DNA of 64,000 bases from Allopseudospirillum japonicum (GTDB lineage: Bacteria; Pseudomonadota; Gammaproteobacteria; Pseudomonadales; Halomonadaceae), in the NCBI RefSeq assembly GCF_900108915.1, contig NZ_FNYH01000007.1:1-64000 (forward strand), in the 5' to 3' direction. Every line of letters starts with the position of its first letter. Position 1 is the stretch's first letter. Below the pieces are notes generated by a model. The model ran no database searches and was not told the origin of the DNA. It was given only the letters and a program-made list of their open reading frames with translations. Of this stretch, positions 49,816 to 59,104 are shown piece by piece. The translations under genes and the position numbers were made by a program.

Positions 49816-51240
49816 TTGCTTGCCTTTTTAGAAGCCCATGCTTGCGCCCTTCGTCAGCAAGAAAACGGGGATTGGGAGCTTTTATACGCACAACAAAAAC
49901 CCTCGTCCCAAGTACAAATTATGCTGATGCAAGCCTTGCATGCATCTATTCGCCTGCGCGAAAGCACGCCTGAGCAAGTACAACGTGAACTTGGCTATTG
50001 GCAAGAATCTGAACAAGCCCTGCAAGCGGTCGAGGAAGAAGCGCTAGAGGCGCAAGATGACCATCATTTACGGGATCTCGCCTCAGAAGCCCCGATTATC
50101 CGTTATGTGAATCAAATGCTCAAAAAGGCTATCCAAGCGCGGACCAGTGATGTGCATCTTGAGCCCAGTGAACGGGATTTACGGGTACGTTTTCGCATTG
50201 ATGGAGTGATGCAGGATATCGATCATGTGCCCAAGCGCCTACAAGCGGCGATTATTTCACGGATTAAAATCATGGCGAATCTAGATATTGGTGAGCGGCG
50301 TTTGCCACAAGATGGACGGATTCGTTATCCCTTAGATGAACTGACCCTCGATTTGCGGGTCTCCACCTTGCCGACACAAAACGGCGAATCTGTGGTGATG
50401 CGGGTACTCGATCGTGGTGATGTACAAGTCGGCTTACAACATTTAGGGATGCCAGCGCATCTACAAGAGGCTTTTCAACGTTTGGTGCAACATCCTAATG
50501 GTATTTTGCTGGTCACAGGCCCAACCGGTAGTGGTAAAACCACAAGTTTGTATGCGGCTTTGCAAAGTATTAACTCGGTGGAGCGTAAAATTATTACGGT
50601 GGAAGATCCCGTGGAATACCAAATTGAAGGGATTAACCAAATTCAGGTAAATGCACAAGTCGGCCTGACCTTTGCTGCAGGTTTACGTTCGATTTTGCGT
50701 CAAGATCCGGATGTGATCATGGTAGGGGAAATTCGTGACCGTGAAACTGCCGCGATTGCGGTTGAGTCTGCCCTGACCGGACATATGGTACTGTCTACCT
50801 TGCATACGAATGATGCTGCCGGTGCGGTGGCGCGTTTGCTCGAAATGGAAATTGATCCCTTTTTGCTGGCGGCGACTTTACGTGGGGTGCTGGCGCAACG
50901 TTTGCTAAGGCGTTTATGTTCGGCTTGTTGTACTTGGTCGCCGATGACGCCTGTACAAGCCCAATTATTGGGTTGGCAAGATACTCTGCCAGAAATTGCT
51001 CATGCCCAAGGGTGTGAGCATTGCTTTGGCAGTGGTTATCACGGGCGTATCGGGGTGTATGAATTGTTACCAGTGGATACGTCTTTGGCAGGTTTGATTA
51101 GTCAACAGGCAGATACTTTGCAAATCAAAGCCCATGCACGCCAACAGGGGATGCAAAGTTTAAACCAAGCAGCTTTGGCCTTGGTGCTGGAAGGGAAAAC
51201 CAGCGTAGAAGAAGCGCTGAAAATCCGCACGGGGGAATAG
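49816..51240 (+). CDS. GspE/PilB-type secretion or pilus-assembly ATPase
   Basis: The 474-residue product starts at a TTG at 49816, with AAGGAGA 5-12 bp upstream; the upstream frame lies inside gspF. It has an N2 domain (60-170), Walker A GPTGSGKTTSLYA, the Asp box (EDPVEYQ), Walker B DPDVIMVGEIRDRETA, and a tetracysteine zinc loop (CSACC ... CEHCFGSGYHGR). It is shorter at the N-terminus than PilB, closer to GspE. It follows the GspF-like gene by 10 bp and ends the operon. Confidence 0.88.
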   Translation: MLAFLEAHACALRQQENGDWELLYAQQKPSSQVQIMLMQALHASIRLRESTPEQVQRELGYWQESEQALQAVEEEALEAQDDHHLRDLASEAPIIRYVNQMLKKAIQARTSDVHLEPSERDLRVRFRIDGVMQDIDHVPKRLQAAIISRIKIMANLDIGERRLPQDGRIRYPLDELTLDLRVSTLPTQNGESVVMRVLDRGDVQVGLQHLGMPAHLQEAFQRLVQHPNGILLVTGPTGSGKTTSLYAALQSINSVERKIITVEDPVEYQIEGINQIQVNAQVGLTFAAGLRSILRQDPDVIMVGEIRDRETAAIAVESALTGHMVLSTLHTNDAAGAVARLLEMEIDPFLLAATLRGVLAQRLLRRLCSACCTWSPMTPVQAQLLGWQDTLPEIAHAQGCEHCFGSGYHGRIGVYELLPVDTSLAGLISQQADTLQIKAHARQQGMQSLNQAALALVLEGKTSVEEALKIRTGE

Positions 51241-51271
51241 CTAGGCGCGTGCCCAGCTAGCGACCGGAAGA

Positions 51272-51289
51272 AGGGCGCAAGTGCGCCCT
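51272..51289. terminator. Terminator-like hairpin after the GspE-like gene
   Basis: AGGGCGCA-AG-TGCGCCCT is a perfect 8-bp stem between the convergent GspE-like and chemoreceptor genes. It has no good T tract on either strand. Confidence 0.55.
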
Positions 51290-51299
51290 CTCTCATGAT

Positions 51300-53666
51300 T
51301 TAGGCTTGTGTTTCTATTTGTTCCAATAAATCAACAATTTGCTTGGATAAATCTTCCACTTGGAAATAAAGATCTTCCGCGGCTTCTAAATCACCCGCTT
51401 CTTTTAAATCAATCACCTCCCTGATCAGGGCGTGTAAGCGGACATGGGGTTGTTCTAACGTGCGCATGGCCTCAATATGTCCATATTCTTGCAAACCTTC
51501 ACTGTAATACCAGGTACCCAGCACACAGTCTTTATGGGAGACAGCTTCGGCATGGGTCAAGCTGCCACGTCCATCAAGAAAATCACGCAAACGACTACGC
51601 CAACGTAAATGGGCGGCCTTGGCTTTGGATAAATCCAAGCCAGTCGCATCAAGCTGGAAGGCTTCGACCTCCTGTATTAAATGTTCCATTAAATGAGTAA
51701 TTTGTTGAGAGGCTTTCAGGTTAGAAGAGGCTCTTTGTGTGGTTGTATGTGCATGATCACGAATATGCAGCATATTGGTATGCATTTGCTGTGCTGCACT
51801 ACTTTGTTGTTCAATGGCGGCGGCGATTTGCTCATTCATTTCACCAACGCTTTGAGCTGCTGTAAGTACACTTTGTAAACGTTGTGCACTGGCTTGAATT
51901 GCTTGCCCGCTAGCATCTGTACTTTGTTGAGTGTGCTGAATTTTTTGATAACTGGTATCGATTTTCTCTTGCAACTTCAGCATATGTTCGCGGATCACTT
52001 GTGTTGAATGCGCTGTGCGTTGAGATAGGGTGCGGACTTCATCTGCTACCACAGCAAATCCGCGTCCCAGCTCGCCTGCGCGTGCGGCTTCAATCGCGGC
52101 ATTAAGCGCTAGCAAATTGGTTTGTTCGGCAATCGCACTAATTTCTGCCAGAATCCCCTCGATATTTTGTGCATCGGTTTGTAATGAGTGGATTTCTTCA
52201 TTTGCAGCATGGACCTGCACTTGTAAAGCTTGGATATGCTGCAAAATATTATGGAGCTCTTGTTGCTCGTGTGCGGCACTATAAGAAGCTTGGCTAGCGG
52301 CTTCAGAGGCATCTTGGGTATGTAAGCTGACTTGATGAATGGCACCGCTGAGCTGTTCCAAAGCTGCGGCCACTTGAATCACTTCTTCTTTCTGGCGTTG
52401 ATTGGCGATCAAACTCCCTTCTGCGGAAGTTGCTACGCCTTCCACTTCAAAAACGACACGCACTGTGGTGCGGTGTAGTTGGGCAATCATGGTTTCGAAA
52501 GTGGCCATCACTTGGTTAAAGGCATGTGCTGCTTGATCTAACTCATCACGTCCTTGCACTGGAATACGCATCCCTAGGTTTTTTTCTTGCTGGGTACGAT
52601 TCATGATTTGGCGCGTTAAACTGAGGCGCTGGCTGACATTATTTAAAATCCAGAAATTGCCCACCATAATGATCAAGGCTAATAAGGCAAGGCTAGACAC
52701 TGTGACTAAGCCTTGTACATTTTCAAATAATAAGTCTTGGCTATGGTGTGCGGCATCGGTACTAATAGCACGGCTTAAATTTAATAAATGTTCGATCCCT
52801 TGGGTGGCAGTTGCAAACCAGTGGCTAGCATCAACAGAATAATTACCAGCATAACTTTCAAATAAAAAAGTGTCACGCAGCGGTTTGACTTGCTGTGTTA
52901 AAAAATCAAGGGCTTGTTGGTATTGGCGATTAATCTCCTGATAATTTTTAATTTCTGGATCAGCTTTTAATAAGGGCAAATAATAATGATGCAAACTATC
53001 TAGTTCTTCATAAATAGAAGCTTGTAGATGATGGATTTTTAATCGAGTTGCTTCATCTAAAGCGGCATCCTGAGTGATTGTCCGTGCAATTAAAGCACGC
53101 TCACGGCCAAGAAACTCGGTAATTTTCCACAAGGTTTGTTTGAGCAATAAATTATGCTGACTGACATATTCCAAGGATGAAAAAGGTGCAAAAGCAGCGG
53201 CTTGCGTATGCATAATCGCTTCAATAAAAGCGGTACTGGCGGCATGATATTGTGCCAACCCTTGGGTATCTGCTTGTAGCCAAGCTTGATGTGCTTGCTG
53301 AGTTTTTTGCCAAAAGCCTTGCATATGTCGGTTATAGGGCAGCAATTGGTTCTCAATCTGCTGCAGCAAGTTGGTGGCTTGTTGGCGATTAGCAGCACGC
53401 AAGGTTTGCCATGCAGAACGATCTTTCTCACTGCCAGCAAGCACTTTATTGCCTAAACCACGCTCACGCGCTAAACGACTGACTAATTCAATACTGGTGT
53501 CACTGAGTTGGTTGGCAGTATTTAGGTGTTGCGCTCTTTGATAAGTAGGCTGGTAGACAAGGAAAATTTCCCAACAGGCCGGCACGCTAAAAATAACCAG
53601 CAAGGCAGCAGCGGCTAATAATAAGCTAGTACGAATGCCCAAGATGTTCAGTATCCATTTAAACAC
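51300..53666 (-). CDS. Methyl-accepting chemotaxis protein with NIT-like sensor and CZB domain
   Basis: The 788-residue protein starts at GTG with a G-rich ribosome-binding site. A first membrane helix is followed by a large, all-helical periplasmic region (about 40-310) with [18 protein letters not shown] and [13 protein letters not shown], resembling the NIT nitrate/nitrite sensor fold. A second helix, HAMP and a signalling domain with tip [19 protein letters not shown] follow. The C-terminal ~100 residues form a CZB zinc-binding domain: [33 protein letters not shown]. Nitrate/nitrite sensing is an inference. Confidence 0.8.
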   Translation of the reverse strand: MFKWILNILGIRTSLLLAAAALLVIFSVPACWEIFLVYQPTYQRAQHLNTANQLSDTSIELVSRLARERGLGNKVLAGSEKDRSAWQTLRAANRQQATNLLQQIENQLLPYNRHMQGFWQKTQQAHQAWLQADTQGLAQYHAASTAFIEAIMHTQAAAFAPFSSLEYVSQHNLLLKQTLWKITEFLGRERALIARTITQDAALDEATRLKIHHLQASIYEELDSLHHYYLPLLKADPEIKNYQEINRQYQQALDFLTQQVKPLRDTFLFESYAGNYSVDASHWFATATQGIEHLLNLSRAISTDAAHHSQDLLFENVQGLVTVSSLALLALIIMVGNFWILNNVSQRLSLTRQIMNRTQQEKNLGMRIPVQGRDELDQAAHAFNQVMATFETMIAQLHRTTVRVVFEVEGVATSAEGSLIANQRQKEEVIQVAAALEQLSGAIHQVSLHTQDASEAASQASYSAAHEQQELHNILQHIQALQVQVHAANEEIHSLQTDAQNIEGILAEISAIAEQTNLLALNAAIEAARAGELGRGFAVVADEVRTLSQRTAHSTQVIREHMLKLQEKIDTSYQKIQHTQQSTDASGQAIQASAQRLQSVLTAAQSVGEMNEQIAAAIEQQSSAAQQMHTNMLHIRDHAHTTTQRASSNLKASQQITHLMEHLIQEVEAFQLDATGLDLSKAKAAHLRWRSRLRDFLDGRGSLTHAEAVSHKDCVLGTWYYSEGLQEYGHIEAMRTLEQPHVRLHALIREVIDLKEAGDLEAAEDLYFQVEDLSKQIVDLLEQIETQA

Positions 53667-53793
53667 ACACGTCCCCCTTTGATTGCTTTGGTCTTCTTCG
53701 CTAGAAGAAGAATTTTACTTGGGATTACATAAAAATAACAAAGAGAAAAACACCAAAAACAAAATGTATAAGTTGGCTTTTCTCTATAGAAAA

Positions 53794-54579
53794 TTATCGA
53801 AGATAAATCGCCAGCAAGGGCAAAGCGGCCAGCGTATTCTGGCGTGCTTGTACACTGAGTTCTGTCAAGTCAAGTTGTCGTAACTTGGCTAAGTGCTGTG
53901 CGATAATAGGTAAACGGGCGGGTTGGTTGGTTTGCCCTTGATAACCACAAAGGGGCATATCTGGGCTGTCCGTTTCGAGTACGAATGCATCCGCAGGAAT
54001 GGCAGCCATCACGCGCCGTAATTTTTGCGCACGCGGGTAGGTTAAGGCACCGCCAATCCCTAGGCGCAAACCGAGGTCCAGATAGGCATGTGCTTGTTGC
54101 AAGCTGCCACTAAAAGCGTGAATTACGCCACCACACACAGGGTATCGGCGTAAATATTGACACACCACATCATGCACTTGGCGTACATGTAAAATCACAG
54201 GTAATTGGTGTGCTCTGGCAAGTTGCACTTGCGCTTCAAATAAAGGCCATTGGGCTGCTAATGGTGCACAGTAGGGGTCTAAGCCAAACTCCCCAATCGC
54301 AATCCAAGGCTTGTTGGGATGTTGCCTTTGCAGTGTTTGTTGAAGCTGGGCTAAATCTGCATCGGGTTGATGTGCATCTAAAAAATAAGGGTGCAAGCCC
54401 AAACTAGGTGCCAAGGGATAGGGAGACGTTCGCGCCAGCTGATAAAGCGGTGGCCAGCGACTCGCTTGTACCCCAGCAAGCACACAGGCTTCAACTTGTG
54501 CTGCCTGTGCGGCTTGTAGATAAGGTGAGAGTGGATCAAAAACCGCAAAATCCAAATGGGTATGGCTATCAATCCACAT
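53794..54579 (-). CDS. TatD family metal-dependent hydrolase
   Basis: The 261-residue enzyme is started at the ATG giving MWIDSHTHLDF. Metal-binding motifs HTHLD, GEFGLDPY, HVRQ, GVIHAFSGS and the ETDSPDMPL aspartate are all present. It has a TIM-barrel fold and acts as a DNase/exonuclease in relatives (YjjV/TatD group). It begins 18 bp after the prfC stop, so the two probably form an operon. Confidence 0.87.
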   Translation of the reverse strand: MWIDSHTHLDFAVFDPLSPYLQAAQAAQVEACVLAGVQASRWPPLYQLARTSPYPLAPSLGLHPYFLDAHQPDADLAQLQQTLQRQHPNKPWIAIGEFGLDPYCAPLAAQWPLFEAQVQLARAHQLPVILHVRQVHDVVCQYLRRYPVCGGVIHAFSGSLQQAHAYLDLGLRLGIGGALTYPRAQKLRRVMAAIPADAFVLETDSPDMPLCGYQGQTNQPARLPIIAQHLAKLRQLDLTELSVQARQNTLAALPLLAIYLR

Positions 54580-54597
54580 GTGTCGGCTCAAGGGTGA

Positions 54598-56184
54598 TTA
54601 GTGTTCACGTGTTGCACGGAAGACAACTTCTGGGTAGCGTTCTTGCGCTAGGCTAAGGTTCACTCGGGTGGGGGCTAAGTAGGTGAGTAACCCTGCGCCA
54701 TCAAAGGCGAGCTGGTCACTGGCTTTACGTTTAAAGTCTTCAAATTTCTTCGTGTCTGTACACTCGACCCAACGCGCCGTGGCTAAGCTAATAGGTTCAT
54801 AGAGACAATCGACCTTGTATTCATCTTTCAAACGATACATGACCACATCAAATTGCAATTGACCGACAGCACCTAAAATCAAATCATTATTGTTAAGTGG
54901 CTGAAATAATTGTACAGCGCCTTCTTCGGAGAGTTGTTGTAATCCCTTTTGTAATTGTTTCGCTTTTAAAGGATCACGTGGACGTACACGCTTAAATAAT
55001 TCAGGCGCAAAATGGGGAATCCCAGTAAATTTTAAAATTTCCCCCTCACTGAAAGTATCACCGATTTGAATCGTCCCATGATTATGTAAGCCGATAATAT
55101 CACCTGACCAAGCCTCTTCAACTAATTCGCGTTCGCCGGCAACAAAAGTGACTGCATCGGCAATACGGATATCTTTGTTTAAGCGGCAATGGCGTATTTT
55201 AAGACCTTTTTGATAACGGCCAGAACAAATGCGTAAAAAGGCGATTCTGTCTCTGTGTTTTGGGTCCATGTTGGCTTGAATTTTAAACACAAAACCGGAG
55301 AATTTTTCCTCATCTGCCTCAACATGTCGGGTTTCGGTACGGCGTGCTAAAGGCGCGGGTGCCCATTGGACAAAATCATCCAACATTTCGCGTACACCAA
55401 AATTGCCTAAGGCGGTCCCAAAATAGACAGGAGTGAGCTGGCCCTTTAAAAAGGCTTCTTGATCCCAATCATGGGTGGCGCCCCGTACTAATTCGATTTC
55501 TTCCACAAAGCTATCATATTCTTCTGCTAACAAAGTACGTGCTTGCTCAGAATCTAAACCTTGAATGCGCTGATCTGGTGGCAAGGTGTGGCCTTGTCCT
55601 GGGGTATAGATATGGATTTCATCTGTATACAGATTGTAAACCCCTTTAAACCATTGGCCAGAACCTATCGGCCAGTTAATAGGAGCGGCGGCAATTTTTA
55701 ATACTTCTTCGATTTCGTCCAGTAATTCGATGGGGTCACGGATGTCGCGATCGAGTTTGTTGACAAAGGAAAAAATCGGCGTATCACGCAAGCGACACAC
55801 TTCCATAAGTTTAATGGTGCGTTCTTCAACCCCTTTAGCACCATCAACCACCATCAGTGCGGAATCTACGGCAGTGAGCGTGCGGTAAGTATCTTCAGAG
55901 AAGTCCTCGTGTCCTGGGGTATCTAGGAGGTTAACGATGCGCTCATGATAAGGAAATTGCATCACTGAAGAAGTAATGGAAATTCCGCGTTCTTGCTCCA
56001 TGCTCATCCAGTCAGAGGTGGCATGGCGATCACTTTTTTTGCCTTTGACGGTGCCGGCGGTTTGGATGAGTTGGCCGAGTAAAAGTAATTTCTCGGTGAT
56101 GGTGGTTTTACCCGCGTCAGGGTGGGAGATAATGGCAAAGGTGCGGCGTTGTGCAACTTGCTGCGCTGTAGAGGTATTTGACAT
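54598..56184 (-). CDS. prfC: Peptide chain release factor 3
   Basis: The 528-residue GTPase is started at the ATG at 56184 ([14 protein letters not shown]), matching E. coli RF3 length; an upstream in-frame ATG at 56226 would add 14 unconserved residues. GTPase motifs are [19 protein letters not shown] and NKLDRD, with the RF3-type switch [13 protein letters not shown]. It recycles RF1/RF2 from the ribosome after termination. It is the last chromosomal gene before the integron array. Confidence 0.96.
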   Translation of the reverse strand: MSNTSTAQQVAQRRTFAIISHPDAGKTTITEKLLLLGQLIQTAGTVKGKKSDRHATSDWMSMEQERGISITSSVMQFPYHERIVNLLDTPGHEDFSEDTYRTLTAVDSALMVVDGAKGVEERTIKLMEVCRLRDTPIFSFVNKLDRDIRDPIELLDEIEEVLKIAAAPINWPIGSGQWFKGVYNLYTDEIHIYTPGQGHTLPPDQRIQGLDSEQARTLLAEEYDSFVEEIELVRGATHDWDQEAFLKGQLTPVYFGTALGNFGVREMLDDFVQWAPAPLARRTETRHVEADEEKFSGFVFKIQANMDPKHRDRIAFLRICSGRYQKGLKIRHCRLNKDIRIADAVTFVAGERELVEEAWSGDIIGLHNHGTIQIGDTFSEGEILKFTGIPHFAPELFKRVRPRDPLKAKQLQKGLQQLSEEGAVQLFQPLNNNDLILGAVGQLQFDVVMYRLKDEYKVDCLYEPISLATARWVECTDTKKFEDFKRKASDQLAFDGAGLLTYLAPTRVNLSLAQERYPEVVFRATREH

Positions 56185-56447
56185 CTGTGGGGGTCTTCTA
56201 ATCTGGGGGTGCGTCGATATTCCCATTAGGGGAACAGGATAATACAGGTATTTTCGCTGATCTGAGGGTGATACACAATTGGTGGTGATCGAATCGGTTG
56301 CTATTGACGCTTAGGGTGTGTTGGTGCTCAGTTATAGCGGTTTGCAATTGTTGCTTCAAACGGCTTCGAAGCATTGCTAAAAAAATACTTAGCAAACTCG
56401 AGTCGGTCTTTCAGAAAGAGTACAAGATCCACTGAGCACCTCACTTG

Positions 56448-56535
56448 GCATAACGTTGAAGCTAACCGGCACGCAAAAGCGGAGCTTTTGCGTGTCCAGC
56501 GAACGAAGTGAGTGAGGTTGAGTGCATTGTTAGGC
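56448..56535 (-). repeat. attC site 1 (distal end of array)
   Basis: Core GCATAAC at 56448-56454 and GTTAGGC at 56529-56535 enclose a palindrome with inner arms ACGCAAAAGC/GCTTTTGCGT. The stop codon of the adjacent cassette gene lies inside the second core. Confidence 0.88.
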
Positions 56536-56988
56536 CTGTGCCTCCTTGAGCAATTTGATGATTTCATTCTCGATTTTTGGTGCGAGCTTTTTCTCAGCCT
56601 CTATGTGCGGTTTGCATTCCGCACTACTATCTTTTGAGATGCCGCCATATTTTCGGTGGATATCTGAGATCCAGAAGCACGCATCGAAATATTTTTCAAT
56701 GTCTTTGGCTAAGTCGGACGGGAGATAGATATTGGCATTTTTCGATGGATAGTAAAATTTTGAAACTTCTCCCAGTTCAGCAAATTCCGCCTTTTGCGTC
56801 ATATGCATTTTTAGTTCGAAGAAAGCGTCATAGATTTCTTTTTTGTGACCAAGCAAGCTTATTTGATTGGCCTTTTTAGCCTCACGCCATGACCAGCGAG
56901 CGTACAGCGCAGATAGCCCAGCCACGAGCAGAGCCAGTAGCGCAATGACATCTGATGTACCCAATTTAATCTCAAAGAAGCATGCCAT
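56530..56988 (-). CDS. Membrane-anchored cassette protein of unknown function
   Basis: The 152-residue protein has one N-terminal transmembrane helix (SDVIALLALLVAGLSALYA), then a cationic stretch (RWSWREAKKAN) and a soluble helical domain ending in a Lys-rich tail. The WSWREAKKANQISL segment is a pattern I associate with integron cassette proteins in several genera. No catalytic motif is evident. TAA overlaps attC site 1. Confidence 0.72.
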   Translation of the reverse strand: MACFFEIKLGTSDVIALLALLVAGLSALYARWSWREAKKANQISLLGHKKEIYDAFFELKMHMTQKAEFAELGEVSKFYYPSKNANIYLPSDLAKDIEKYFDACFWISDIHRKYGGISKDSSAECKPHIEAEKKLAPKIENEIIKLLKEAQA

Positions 56989-56997
56989 AGTTTATTG

Positions 56998-57055
56998 ACC
57001 TAACGTTTGGTTAAGGGGCGGGCTTTAGCCCGTCCCAGTGAGCGCCTTGTTAGAA
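56998..57055 (-). repeat. attC site 2
   Basis: Core ACCTAAC at 56998-57004 and GTTAGAA at 57049-57055, with inner stem GACGGGC/GCCCGTC-like arms; 58 bp, a short attC. It belongs to the DUF5655-like cassette on its right. Confidence 0.85.
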
Positions 57056-57059
57056 GCCA

Positions 57060-58010
57060 TCAGCCACCGACTTTATTGTATGCCATGGCGATAAATTCTT
57101 TGACCTGCTCAAAATCGGATTCAGATGATATCGTGAATTCGACATCGCCTGTACCATAGTGGCCAATTGATGTGACATCCCGGTAATTAGATGTGCCTCT
57201 AGGGATATCTGAGGGTTTAAGTTTTAGGAATAGTTTAATATTCTTACCTTTCACTTCCATACATACGATGTTTTGGGAAACCTTGTATGCAACATAGAAC
57301 TTCTTCGGTACCTCTTCGATTGACTCATCTAAGCCGATAATAAACTCACGGATTATTGTCGTTAATTCACGAATTTCTTCACTCTTACCTTCAAGCCGCT
57401 CATCAAATGTATAAGTTGCAGTGGCACGAGTCAGAGCTGCTTTCTTACCTGCTTCAACCATAGTGGGATTTTTAAAACCACTATCAGTCGTCATAGCTGC
57501 AGAAGACGTGGCTACTGATTTTGAGGCATGAAAAACCTCTTCAAGATATATTGAATTGTTTGAAAATAACCGATATTTCCACAATTCGATATTTGCACCC
57601 ATGACTTGTACAGCGTGTAGGTCATATTTCTTATAGTTGGGAGCGATGCAAATTACCCTGATATCAGACCAATCAACTTTGACGCTTCTGCCGAGCCGCT
57701 TTTGCACAGCAATTTCAAAATCACCTTTATGGTCTTGAATCCAATGTAGATAAAAAAGACTTTGGTTAATCAGCTCCGATGATTCGACTTTTTTGTATTC
57801 AATAATCACCGGATTGTCTTCTTCTGATAGAGCAAGGCTATCTATTCGACCTGCATGCTGTGCACCGGTTGAAAATTCGCTGGCAATAAATCTGCAATTA
57901 AAGACCGTTTCGAGATTTTTCTCTATTAGGGACTGCAGATCTTTTTCCAGCGCAAAAATCTTTTGCTCGACGGCAGATAGCTTGTCTCCTGAAATATCGA
58001 AAATCGGCAC
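57060..58010 (-). CDS. DUF5655 protein with PD-(D/E)XK-like nuclease domain
   Basis: The 316-residue protein starts at GTG with GGAG upstream. The N-terminal half has a restriction-endonuclease-like signature: acidic Asp57 in AGRIDSLAL, then Glu71-x-Lys73 in VIIEYKK, with a preceding FIASEF segment. The C-terminal 100 residues (FYVAYKVSQNIVCMEVKGKNIKLFL) match the DUF5655 pattern. Relatives are annotated as predicted transport or nuclease-like proteins. DNA cleavage is inferred from the motif. The gene ends 5 bp from attC site 2. Confidence 0.7.
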   Translation of the reverse strand: MPIFDISGDKLSAVEQKIFALEKDLQSLIEKNLETVFNCRFIASEFSTGAQHAGRIDSLALSEEDNPVIIEYKKVESSELINQSLFYLHWIQDHKGDFEIAVQKRLGRSVKVDWSDIRVICIAPNYKKYDLHAVQVMGANIELWKYRLFSNNSIYLEEVFHASKSVATSSAAMTTDSGFKNPTMVEAGKKAALTRATATYTFDERLEGKSEEIRELTTIIREFIIGLDESIEEVPKKFYVAYKVSQNIVCMEVKGKNIKLFLKLKPSDIPRGTSNYRDVTSIGHYGTGDVEFTISSESDFEQVKEFIAMAYNKVGG

Positions 58011-58038
58011 CTGATGATTACTCCATTGTTTCTTTGAG

Positions 58039-58121
58039 TTCTAACGCCGCCAACAGGCGACCATTGGAGTGGAGCCAAAGGCGGAACGGAAAATGGGTCG
58101 CTCTGTTTGGCCTTGTTAGGG
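58039..58121 (-). repeat. attC site 3
   Basis: Core TTCTAAC at 58039-58045 and GTTAGGG at 58115-58121 with a long imperfect palindrome (CGACC...GGTCG arms). It closes the toxin-antitoxin cassette on its right. Confidence 0.78.
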
Positions 58122-58136
58122 TTTTCAGTATATAGT

Positions 58137-58155
58137 TGTACGGTATTTCCGTACA
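58137..58155 (+). promoter_or_regulatory. Palindromic operator of the YefM/YoeB pair
   Basis: TGTACGG-TATTT-CCGTACA has perfect 7-bp arms, 14 bp before the antitoxin ATG. YefM operators in E. coli are built on TGTACA core palindromes, so this is the expected autoregulatory site for the YefM-YoeB complex. It is in the cassette, so the module carries its own promoter. Confidence 0.72.
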
Positions 58156-58168
58156 CAGTGGTGAGGTT

Positions 58169-58441
58169 ATGGACACAATTAGCGTAAATAAATTCAGAGA
58201 CAACCTGAAAAGCTTTGTGGAACAGGTAGTTAGCCGACACGAACCTCTCAAGGTCACTCGGCGTGCTGGTGAGGCCTTCGTTGTGATGAGTGCCGACGAT
58301 TGGGAGCGAGAACAAGAAACCCTTCACGTACTCCAAAGCCAGAATCTCATGCAGCAGATTGCCGACTCTTTTGAAACCCACACTCGTGGACAAGGCTACA
58401 AACCAACTGATGAGCAAATGAATGAGATCACTGGTATTTGA
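58169..58441 (+). CDS. yefM: YefM-family antitoxin
   Basis: The 90-residue protein starts at the ATG at 58169 with GAGG upstream; a further ATG at 58136 lies within the operator and is unlikely. The N-terminal half MDTISVNKFRDNLKSFV and EPLKVTRRAGEAFVVMSADDW are typical of YefM/Phd DNA-binding antitoxins, and the C-terminal half binds toxin. It overlaps the toxin by 20 bp. Encoded opposite to the flanking cassette genes. Confidence 0.88.
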   Translation: MDTISVNKFRDNLKSFVEQVVSRHEPLKVTRRAGEAFVVMSADDWEREQETLHVLQSQNLMQQIADSFETHTRGQGYKPTDEQMNEITGI

Positions 58442-58694
58442 GGGTAATACCTGGGAAGCATATGAGGCCATACGTGAAACGGACAAGCGACTGCACAAAG
58501 CTTTATGCAAACTCCTCAAAGAAATGCTCCGGTCTGATGATCTATCCTCTGGATTGGGAAAGCCAGAACCACTCAAACATAACCTGTCAGGACTTTGGTC
58601 CAAGCGGATATCCCAGAAAGACCGGTTGATATATCGATTTGATGATAAGTCCATTTATATCTTCGCTATTGGTGGGCACTACGACCAGCCCTAA
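58422..58694 (+). CDS. yoeB: YoeB-family mRNA interferase toxin
   Basis: The 90-residue protein carries ETDKRLHKALCKLLKEML, GLGKPEPLKHNLSGLWSKRI and RLIYRFDD, with catalytic Glu/Arg/His residues of YoeB in the PEPLKH...SKRI region and a C-terminal GGHYDQP. It cleaves mRNA on the ribosome when free of YefM. Its stop codon lies in the core of attC site 4. Such modules are thought to stabilise cassette arrays. Confidence 0.9.
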   Translation: MRSLVFEGNTWEAYEAIRETDKRLHKALCKLLKEMLRSDDLSSGLGKPEPLKHNLSGLWSKRISQKDRLIYRFDDKSIYIFAIGGHYDQP

Positions 58695-58769
58695 CACCGT
58701 GCTAAGGGGCGCGAGCGAAGCGAGCGTCTCAGTGAGCGGCAGCAAACGATCTTGAGCACCTTGTTATGG
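58689..58769 (-). repeat. attC site 4
   Basis: Core CCCTAAC at 58689-58695 and GTTATGG at 58763-58769, inner arms GCGAGCGAAGCGAGCGT forming a palindrome. It closes the next cassette to the right. Confidence 0.86.
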
Positions 58770-58958
58770 AAATTCAATTCCGCACAAGGCCCAATAAATA
58801 GAGGAAAAATACTGATAGCCATCTGCCTGCACTTTCCCTGTTTCAAACCGCCCCATGCCAACCGGCACGCTACCGCCAAGCCCAGCGTGCCAACCGATGG
58901 CACCAGGATTGATGTGACCAAGCGAACGCAACCACTGGACCACAACCGAAGCACTCAA
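58764..58958 (-). CDS. Short cassette reading frame of unknown function
   Basis: A 64-residue TTG-initiated frame ends in TAA inside the core of attC site 4, just as the genuine cassette genes do. It contains WHAGLGGSVPVGMGRFETGK. I recognise no family. Whether it is translated is unclear, as no good ribosome-binding site is seen. A related GGCACGCTACCGCCA stretch occurs in the small cassette at 60741-60968. Confidence 0.35.
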   Translation of the reverse strand: MSASVVVQWLRSLGHINPGAIGWHAGLGGSVPVGMGRFETGKVQADGYQYFSSIYWALCGIEFP

Positions 58959-59104
58959 GGCCGAAACCTCCCAAAGCCTCGGCCATTACCCAAGCCTTCG
59001 ACCGCACCGAGAACGCTGGCACGATTTACCGGCTACCATTCTGTCAACTATGGCAGCCATCAAAATTACAAGCTGCCCGATTTTCATAACGCCTCATTAT
59101 GTTT

